From Kitasatospora indigofera (GTDB lineage: Bacteria > Actinomycetota > Actinomycetes > Streptomycetales > Streptomycetaceae), in the NCBI RefSeq assembly GCF_014655955.1, contig NZ_BNBO01000035.1, positions 22,068 through 86,067 of the forward strand: a stretch of 64,000 nt of DNA. The letters are read 5' to 3'. A program made the position numbers and the translations under genes. The notes under the pieces were generated by a model, which did no database searches, was not told the origin of the DNA, and was given only the letters and a program-made list of their open reading frames with translations. Shown in pieces: positions 58,357 through 64,000 of the stretch. The first letter of the stretch is position 1. Each line of letters opens with the position of its first letter.

Positions 58357-58482
58357 CGGGTCGGCGGTCGGCATTTCGGACATTCAGTCAGGAACCAGGC
58401 TCCCCACCCATCGACATCCGTCGGTACGGCGCGCACCCGGGCGCCGGGCCGACCCGGAAATTCGAGGCGAGAGGCCTTCGAC

Positions 58483-59691
58483 GTGGCAGCACCGCAGAAC
58501 TACCTCGCAGTCATCAAGGTCGTCGGCATCGGCGGCGGCGGTGTCAACGCCATCAACCGGATGATCGAGGTCGGTCTCAAGGGCGTCGAGTTCATCGCGA
58601 TCAACACCGATGCGCAGGCCCTCCTGATGAGCGACGCCGACGTCAAGCTCGATGTGGGCCGTGAACTCACCCGGGGCCTCGGCGCCGGCGCGAACCCCGA
58701 GGTCGGCCGCAAGGCGGCCGAGGACCACCGCGAGGAGATCGAGGAGGTCCTCAAGGGGGCCGACATGGTCTTCGTGACGGCCGGCGAGGGCGGCGGCACC
58801 GGCACCGGCGGCGCGCCCGTCGTGGCCAACATCGCCCGCTCGCTCGGCGCCCTCACCATCGGCGTCGTCACCCGCCCCTTCACCTTCGAGGGCCGCCGTC
58901 GCGCGAACCAGGCCGAGGACGGCATCGCCGGCCTGCGCGAAGAGGTCGACACCCTCATCGTCATCCCCAACGACCGGCTGCTGTCCATCTCGGACCGCCA
59001 GGTCAGCGTGCTGGACGCGTTCCGCTCCGCCGACCAGGTGCTGCTCTCCGGCGTCCAGGGCATCACCGACCTGATCACCACCCCCGGCCTGATCAACCTC
59101 GACTTCGCCGACGTCAAGTCGGTCATGTCCGAGGCCGGCTCGGCGCTCATGGGCATCGGCTCGGCCCGGGGCGAGGACCGCGCCAAGGCGGCCGCCGTGA
59201 TGGCGATCTCCTCGCCGCTGCTGGAGGCCTCCATCGACGGCGCCCGCGGCGTGCTGCTCTCCATCTCCGGCGGCTCCGACCTCGGCCTGTTCGAGATCAA
59301 CGAGTCGGCCCAGCTGGTCAGCGAGGCGGCGCACCCCGAGGCCAACATCATCTTCGGTGCGGTCATCGACGACGCGCTCGGCGACGAGGTGCGGGTCACC
59401 GTGATCGCGGCCGGCTTCGACGGCGGCCAGCCGCCGGCGATCGTCCGCGACCCGGTGGTCAAGGCCTCCCCGGCCCCCGCGCCGGCCGCCCCCGAGCGTC
59501 CGGCCACCCGCCCCTCGTACGGGAGCATCGGCTCGGTGACGGCCCGCTCGGACGGCGAGTCGCACTCCCGGCACTCCGACTCCCCGGCCACCACGACCGC
59601 CTCGCCGGTGCCCCCGCAGGTGCAGCCGGTCCGGCAGCCCTACGTGGAGAGCCCCGCCGAGGAGCTCGATGTGCCCGACTTCCTGAAGTAG
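58483..59691 (+). CDS. ftsZ: Cell division GTPase FtsZ
   Basis: A 402-residue tubulin homologue that forms the Z-ring. The GTP signature GGGTGTG is at 103-109, the synergy loop reads NLDFADVKSVMSEAGSALMGIG, and the C-terminal conserved peptide is EELDVPDFLK, the SepF/FtsW docking tail, after a 70-residue linker. GTG 58483. It is required for sporulation septa in streptomycetes; its upstream region carries developmental signals. Confidence 0.98.
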   Translation: MAAPQNYLAVIKVVGIGGGGVNAINRMIEVGLKGVEFIAINTDAQALLMSDADVKLDVGRELTRGLGAGANPEVGRKAAEDHREEIEEVLKGADMVFVTAGEGGGTGTGGAPVVANIARSLGALTIGVVTRPFTFEGRRRANQAEDGIAGLREEVDTLIVIPNDRLLSISDRQVSVLDAFRSADQVLLSGVQGITDLITTPGLINLDFADVKSVMSEAGSALMGIGSARGEDRAKAAAVMAISSPLLEASIDGARGVLLSISGGSDLGLFEINESAQLVSEAAHPEANIIFGAVIDDALGDEVRVTVIAAGFDGGQPPAIVRDPVVKASPAPAPAAPERPATRPSYGSIGSVTARSDGESHSRHSDSPATTTASPVPPQVQPVRQPYVESPAEELDVPDFLK

Positions 59692-59702
59692 GCACAGCCC
59701 GA

Positions 59703-60437
59703 GTGAAGCGGTTCGATACGCGTAACGGTGCTCACTTCGCCTTCACCGACCGGTGGGGCGGGGTGAGCACTTCGCCGTACGGGGAACTCAACCTCGGCGG
59801 CGCGGTGGGGGACGATCCGGCCGCCGTGCTGGAGAACCGGCGGCTGGCGGCCCGCTCGCTGGGCCTGGACCCGGCGGACGTGGTCTGGATGAACCAGGTG
59901 CACGGCGCGGACGTCGCCGTGGTGACGGAGCGGCAGCCGCAGGGCTCGGCCCCGACGGTGGACGCGGTGGTCACCGACCGCCCGCTCGTCCTCGCGGTGC
60001 TGACCGCGGACTGCACGCCCGTCCTGCTGGCGGACCCGGTGGCGGGGGTGGCCGGTGCGGCGCACGCCGGCCGGCCGGGCCTGGCAGCCGGGGTGGTGCC
60101 GGCGGTGGTGCGGGCGATGGTGGAGCTCGGCGCCCGGCCGGAGCGGATCGTCGCCGCCACCGGCCCCGCAGTCTGCGGGCGCTGCTACGAAGTGCCCGAG
60201 GAGCTGCGGGCCCGGGTGAGCGCCCTGGTGCCGGCCGCGTACGCGCGGACCTCCTGGGGCACCCCGGCCCTGGACGTGCCGGCGGGAGTCGCGGCCCAAC
60301 TGGCCGATGCGGGAGTCACCGAGTTGGTGCGATCATCTGACTGCACCCTCGAATCCGCGGATCACTTCTCCTATCGCCGCGAGCAGCGCACCGGCCGGCT
60401 CGCGAGCTACGTCTGGTTGGGCTCTGAACTTTCATGA
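59703..60437 (+). CDS. pgeF: Peptidoglycan editing factor PgeF / multicopper-like YfiH
   Basis: A 244-residue laccase-domain protein. Metal and active-site segments are MNQVHGADV, VLTADCTPVLLADP, AAHAGRPGLAAG, ATGPAVCGRCYEVPEE and DHFSYRREQRTGR. The family removes mis-incorporated L-Ser from, or otherwise edits, muropeptide precursors in E. coli; purine nucleoside activity is also known for relatives. GTG 59703 lies 11 bases after ftsZ. Confidence 0.9.
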   Translation: MKRFDTRNGAHFAFTDRWGGVSTSPYGELNLGGAVGDDPAAVLENRRLAARSLGLDPADVVWMNQVHGADVAVVTERQPQGSAPTVDAVVTDRPLVLAVLTADCTPVLLADPVAGVAGAAHAGRPGLAAGVVPAVVRAMVELGARPERIVAATGPAVCGRCYEVPEELRARVSALVPAAYARTSWGTPALDVPAGVAAQLADAGVTELVRSSDCTLESADHFSYRREQRTGRLASYVWLGSELS

Positions 60438-61240
60438 CGAATGACATCTACGGTCCGTTCCCGGGCGGGCCGCGCGCTTTCGGCCAGACTCTGCTGGACG
60501 CCCTGACGGACGGCCAGCGGGCCCGGTACGAGGAACTCGGGGCCAACCTCGACGTGGTCGAGCGCCGGATCGCCGCCGCCTGCGCGGCCGCCGGGCGCCC
60601 GCGCGACGAGGTGACCCTGATCGTCGTCACCAAGACCTACCCCGCCGAGGACAGCGCACTCCTGGCCGGACTCGGTGTCACGGACGTGGCGGAGAACCGC
60701 GACCAGGACGCGGCCCCCAAGGCCGAGCTGTGTGCGAACCTTCCGCTGGAGTGGCACTTCGTCGGCCAGTTGCAGACCAACAAGGTCCGCTCGGTCGTCC
60801 GGTACGCGAACCGGGTGCACTCGGTGGACCGGCTGCGGCTGGTCGGCTCGCTCTCGGCGGCGGTGCTGAAGTCGGAGCGGCCCGAGCTGGGTTGCCTGGT
60901 CCAGGTCGCCCTGGACAAGGAGGCCGGCGGGGGCGGGGAGGGCCGGGCCGGGGTGGCCCCGGCGGAGGTCGCCGCGCTGGCCGACGCGATCGCCGCCGCA
61001 CCCGGGCTGCGGCTCGACGGCGTGATGACGGTGGCTCCGCTGACCGGACCGCTGGCCGGCGACCCGGCCAGGGCTTTCGGGCGGCTGGCGGAAATCTCAA
61101 CCGCAGTACGGGCGAGCCATCCTGCTGCCACCATGGTTTCCGCGGGAATGAGCGGTGACCTCGAGCAGGCCGTGGCGGCCGGAGCGACACATGTGCGCGT
61201 CGGAACGGCGGTACTCGGAGTGCGGTCACCCCTCGGGTAA
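60434..61240 (+). CDS. yggS: PLP-binding homeostasis protein, YggS/PROSC family
   Basis: 268 residues. The PLP lysine is in LIVVTKTYP; VAENRDQDAAPKAEL, WHFVGQLQTNKV, VHSVDRLRLV, VQVALDKEAGG, LDGVMTVAPLTG and SAGMSGDLEQAVAAGATHVRVGTAVLG follow family order. It buffers pyridoxal phosphate and affects amino acid pools. About 25 residues more at the N-terminus than usual. ATG overlaps pgeF stop. Confidence 0.94.
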   Translation: MTNDIYGPFPGGPRAFGQTLLDALTDGQRARYEELGANLDVVERRIAAACAAAGRPRDEVTLIVVTKTYPAEDSALLAGLGVTDVAENRDQDAAPKAELCANLPLEWHFVGQLQTNKVRSVVRYANRVHSVDRLRLVGSLSAAVLKSERPELGCLVQVALDKEAGGGGEGRAGVAPAEVAALADAIAAAPGLRLDGVMTVAPLTGPLAGDPARAFGRLAEISTAVRASHPAATMVSAGMSGDLEQAVAAGATHVRVGTAVLGVRSPLG

Positions 61241-61451
61241 CGTCACCGGGTAGTAGATCAGACTGCAGGACAAAACAGGACAGAACCTAGCAGCTTTGCA
61301 GAGCGCTAGCGAACCGTGGATCGCAACTTCACGACTCTCACGAGCCCGCCCGGACCTGTCGTCCGGCGAGCCCGCCCCGGGGTCGCGGAATCCGCAGGCG
61401 AAGGCCGCCGGTGACGGAGCCGATCCACCACAGAGCGGAGGAGACAGGAGA

Positions 61452-62054
61452 ATGGCCGGCGCAATGCGCAAGATGGCGGTCTACCTCGGCCTCGTGGAGG
61501 ACGAGACGTACGACGGCCAGGGGTACGACCCCGACGACGACTACGACGCGGACCCCGAGCCGATCCGCACCGGGCGGACGGAGGACATCCCCCGCCCCGC
61601 GGCCGCACAGCCCGCCCCCGTCGCCCAGATCGCACCGCAGCCCGTCCCCGCCGCGGTCCCGATCCGTCAGGAGACCCCGAGGATGGCACCAGTGTCGTCC
61701 ATCACACCCGAACGCCGCCACAACCTGGAGAAGAGCGCCCCGGTGATCATGCCCAAGGTCGTGAACGAACGAGAGCCCTACCGCATCACGACGTTGCACC
61801 CCAGGACGTACAACGAGGCCCGTACCATCGGGGAACAGTTCCGCGGCGGGACTCCTGTGATCATGAATTTGACCGAGATGGACGACACCGACGCGAAGCG
61901 CCTCGTAGACTTCGCCGCTGGACTCGTCTTCGGTCTGCACGGCAGTATCGAGCGCGTGACGCAGAAGGTGTTCCTGCTGTCGCCTGCTAACGTCGATGTC
62001 ACGGCGGAGGACAAGGCTCGTATCGCCGAGGGTGGGTTCTTCAACCAGAGCTGA
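61452..62054 (+). CDS. sepF: Z-ring membrane anchor SepF
   Basis: 200 residues: an amphipathic N-terminal anchor (MAGAMRKMAVYLGLVEDE), a 90-residue acidic/Pro linker, and the SepF domain (PYRITTLHPRTYNEARTIGEQFRGGTPVIMNLTEMDDTDAKRLVDFAAGLVFGLHGSIERVTQKVFLLSPANV). It tethers FtsZ to the membrane, replacing FtsA/ZipA, which are absent here. ATG 61452 has GGAGGAG eight bases upstream. Confidence 0.96.
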   Translation: MAGAMRKMAVYLGLVEDETYDGQGYDPDDDYDADPEPIRTGRTEDIPRPAAAQPAPVAQIAPQPVPAAVPIRQETPRMAPVSSITPERRHNLEKSAPVIMPKVVNEREPYRITTLHPRTYNEARTIGEQFRGGTPVIMNLTEMDDTDAKRLVDFAAGLVFGLHGSIERVTQKVFLLSPANVDVTAEDKARIAEGGFFNQS

Positions 62055-62171
62055 CCCGGGCCACGACTCCACGTGTGGTTCTGATCGACAGTGAGTTAGC
62101 ACAGTTCAGCGAGCGACAAGCCGGACCGCAGAGCAAGCAACAAGCCGAATGGCCAGGGAGAGGGATTCTCG

Positions 62172-62459
62172 ATGGGGATCGTGGGGGCAGTGCTCGGTTA
62201 TGCACTGACCGTCTTCCTGGTGTTCCTGCTCTTCCGGCTGGTCATGGACTGGGTCTTCCAGTTCGCACGTTCGTGGCAGCCCGGCAAGGCCATGGTCCTG
62301 GTCCTGGAGGCCACGTACACTGTCACGGATCCGCCGCTCAAGCTCCTTCGGCGGTTCATCCCGCCGTTGCGTCTCGGGGGCGTGGCGCTCGACCTGTCCT
62401 TCTTCGTACTGATGATCATTGTGTATGTCCTGATCTCGCTCGTGCAGCGCCTGTCGTAG
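62172..62459 (+). CDS. yggT: YggT family membrane protein
   Basis: 95 residues with two helices (VLGYALTVFLVFLLFRLVMDWVFQFA and LDLSFFVLMIIVYVLISLVQ) flanking the YggT loop ATYTVTDPPLKLLRRFIPPLRLGGVA. The biochemical role is unknown; it is conserved between sepF and divIVA across actinobacteria. GGGAGAGGG precedes the ATG. Confidence 0.93.
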   Translation: MGIVGAVLGYALTVFLVFLLFRLVMDWVFQFARSWQPGKAMVLVLEATYTVTDPPLKLLRRFIPPLRLGGVALDLSFFVLMIIVYVLISLVQRLS

Positions 62460-62512
62460 GTGAGCGATGCGACAGGATGCCGGTGTGCCGACGATCACGT
62501 TGAGGTGAAGAG

Positions 62513-63853
62513 ATGCCATTGACCCCCGAGGACGTTCGGAACAAGCAGTTCACGACCGTTCGCCTGCGCGAAGGCTATGACGAGGACGAGGTCGATGCCT
62601 TCCTCGACGAGGTCGAAGCCGAACTGACCAAACTGCTCCGCGAGAACGAGGACCTGCGCGCCAAGCTGGCCGCCGCGACTCGTGCCGCGGCGCAGAACCA
62701 GGCCAACATGCGCAAGGAGCCGCAGCAGGACTCGCGGCCCGGCGCCCCCGTCCCGGCGGCCATATCCGGCCCGCCGGTGCCCGGGCAGCAGGGCCCCGGC
62801 CAGTCCATGGGCGGCCCGATGGGCCAGCAGCAGATGGGCGGCCCGCAGCAGCAGCAGATGGGCAACCAGCCGCTGGGCCTGCCCTCCGGTGCCCCGCAGC
62901 TGCCCGCCGGCCAGGGCGGCCCGATGCAGCAGCAGATGGGCCAGCAGCAGCAGATGGGCCAGACCATGGGCGGCCAGCAGCAGCTGGTCCAGCCGATGGG
63001 CGGTCAGATGCTGCAGCCGATGGGCCAGCAGGTCCCCGGCCAGCAGATGGGCCAGCAGCAGCACGGTCAGCAGCAGATGGGCCAGCTCCAGCCGATGGGC
63101 GGCCCGATGGGCGGCCCCATGGGCCAGCCGCAGCAGATGGGCGGCCCGATGGGCGGCCCCATGCAGCAGCAGCAGGCCCCCGGCGGCGACAGCGCGGCCC
63201 GCGTTCTCGCGCTCGCCCAGCAGACCGCCGACCAGGCGATCTCCGAGGCCCGTTCCGAGGCCAACAAGATCGTCGGCGAGGCCCGCAGCCGCGCCGAGGG
63301 CCTGGAGCGGGACGCCCGTGCCAAGGCCGACGCCCTGGAGCGGGACGCGCAGGAGAAGCACCGCGTCGCGATGGGCTCCCTGGAGTCCGCGCGGGCCACG
63401 CTGGAGCGCAAGGTCGAGGACCTCCGTGCCTTCGAGCGTGAGTACCGGACGCGCCTGAAGTCCTACCTGGAGACCCAGCTGCGCCAGCTGGAGTCGCAGG
63501 CGGACGACTCGCTCGCCCCGCCGCGCATCCCGGCCACCGCTTCGCTGCCGCCGGCCGCGTCGTCGATGGCCTCGGCCGGCGCCTCGGCGATGAGCAGCGG
63601 CCAGCCCTCCTTCGGGGGCGGGCAGCAGTCCTTCGGCGGCCAGTCCTTCGGCGGCCAGAGCTCCTTCGGCGGCAGTGGCCAGCCCTCCTTCGGCGGCGCC
63701 GGCCAGGCGTCCGGCGGATCGGGTGCACCGCAGATGGCCCCGGCCGGGATGACCCAGCCGATGGCGGCGGTCCGTCCGCAGCCGCCGCAGCCGATGCAGC
63801 AGGCTCCGGCGCCGATGCGGGGCTTCCTGATCGACGAGGACGGGGACAACTAG
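62513..63853 (+). CDS. divIVA: Polar growth protein DivIVA (Wag31) with Q/M/G-rich insert
   Basis: 446 residues. The N-terminal DivIVA domain (PEDVRNKQFTTVRLREGYDEDEVDAFLDEVEAELTKLLRENEDLRAKL) senses curved membrane and starts a coiled coil. Residues about 80-225 are a low-complexity insert built on MGQQQMGGPMGG units. A second coiled coil (ARVLALAQQTADQAISEARSEANKIVGEARSRAEGLERDARAKADALERDAQEKHR) follows, then a Gly/Ser/Gln tail ending GFLIDEDGDN. It marks hyphal tips and recruits wall synthesis. GAGGTGAAGAG precedes the ATG. Confidence 0.96.
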   Translation: MPLTPEDVRNKQFTTVRLREGYDEDEVDAFLDEVEAELTKLLRENEDLRAKLAAATRAAAQNQANMRKEPQQDSRPGAPVPAAISGPPVPGQQGPGQSMGGPMGQQQMGGPQQQQMGNQPLGLPSGAPQLPAGQGGPMQQQMGQQQQMGQTMGGQQQLVQPMGGQMLQPMGQQVPGQQMGQQQHGQQQMGQLQPMGGPMGGPMGQPQQMGGPMGGPMQQQQAPGGDSAARVLALAQQTADQAISEARSEANKIVGEARSRAEGLERDARAKADALERDAQEKHRVAMGSLESARATLERKVEDLRAFEREYRTRLKSYLETQLRQLESQADDSLAPPRIPATASLPPAASSMASAGASAMSSGQPSFGGGQQSFGGQSFGGQSSFGGSGQPSFGGAGQASGGSGAPQMAPAGMTQPMAAVRPQPPQPMQQAPAPMRGFLIDEDGDN

Positions 63854-63879
63854 GTTGTCCTGCTAGGCGGTAGTACTTG

Positions 63880-63926
63880 GCGCTCCCTCTGTGGCTTCGG
63901 CTGCGGGGGGAGCGCTTTTTTGTTTT
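63880..63926 (+). terminator. Intrinsic terminator after divIVA
   Basis: GCGCTCCC (63880-63887) and GGGAGCGC (63908-63915), then TTTTTTGTTTT. It closes the division cluster. The last 75 bases of the window are G-rich (repeats of GGGGCT/GGGGCGCG) with no gene seen. Confidence 0.93.
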
Positions 63927-64000
63927 GCGGGGCTGGGGCTGGGGCGCGGGGCGCGCTGCGCGCGGGGCTCGGGCGGTGGTTGCTCTCGGGTGGGTGGTTG

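Larger units (their letters stand above)
58149..58482 (+). promoter_or_regulatory. ftsQ-ftsZ intergenic control region
   Basis: 334 bases, unusually AT-rich for the window around 58215-58240. It holds three GTGTC motifs, an inverted repeat GTGTTC-GTT-GAACAC near 58238-58252, and a stem-loop at 58332-58356. In S. coelicolor the equivalent region has several ftsZ promoters, one induced in sporulating aerial hyphae. Confidence 0.75.

Noticed and set aside
1..64000. Mobile elements, CRISPR arrays, prophage or a biosynthetic gene cluster
   Set aside because: No transposase, integrase, regularly spaced repeats, phage structural genes or modular synthase were found; gene content and order are core chromosome.

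Overview
This 64 kb window is very GC-rich chromosomal DNA from a filamentous actinomycete of the Streptomycetaceae (Streptomyces or Kitasatospora). The reasons are the many GTG and TTG starts, leaderless promoters, tryptophan-attenuated trpEG, a macRS pair, a ROK glucokinase, and a division/cell-wall cluster ending in sepF-yggT-divIVA. It looks like core chromosome: I see no insertion sequence, prophage, CRISPR array, rRNA gene or intact tRNA gene. From memory the order follows S. coelicolor SCO2132 down to SCO2077, and much of it also follows M. tuberculosis Rv2188c to Rv2145c.

Left part (1-20950): the end of an unidentified gene, a PimB-type glycosyltransferase, a FadD15-type acyl-CoA ligase, an SRPBCC protein, an ArsA-like protein without a canonical P-loop, a DUF5304-like protein, glucokinase, an endonuclease/exonuclease/phosphatase-fold protein, a shortened DUF4352-like protein, a one-helix membrane protein, an esterase, a PlsC acyltransferase and the MacS-MacR two-component pair. 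Then come aromatic amino acid genes (fused anthranilate synthase with a Trp-Trp-Trp leader peptide, divergent class II DAHP synthase), the bacterioferritin/ferredoxin pair, a molybdopterin-type oxidoreductase and a BBE-type flavoprotein.

Middle part (20950-44320): a PknL-type PASTA kinase; thiO-thiS-thiG under a TPP riboswitch; a flavin reductase; an Rv2175c-type DNA-binding protein coupled to thiE; a polyprenyl diphosphate synthase; metF; a Q-rich membrane protein; a GT-C glycosyltransferase; a CrtI-like oxidoreductase; a DUF4126 protein; a 693-base structured noncoding stretch; a HEPN-domain gene behind a DNA-damage type promoter; a methyltransferase; DUF3040; a MoxR-DUF58-transglutaminase operon; and a beta-carbonic anhydrase.

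Right part (44320-64000): the dcw cluster, all on the plus strand: rsmH-ftsL-ftsI-murE-murF-mraY-murD-ftsW-murG-ftsQ-ftsZ-pgeF-yggS-sepF-yggT-divIVA. Most junctions overlap by 4 bases. murC is absent between murG and ftsQ, and mraZ is absent before rsmH. A vegetative-type promoter lies 340 bases before rsmH. The ftsQ-ftsZ gap carries three WhiA-like core motifs and a stem-loop. Together these genes make lipid II, polymerise it at the septum, assemble the Z-ring (FtsZ/SepF) and direct polar growth (DivIVA).

The most notable unexplained or regulatory signals are the trp attenuator, the damage-type promoter and palindromes at 35.2-35.7 kb, tandem repeats at gene ends (one running through a stop codon), the degenerate ArsA-like nucleotide site, a lysine/alanine-rich tail on FtsI, and a recurring leaderless start layout.
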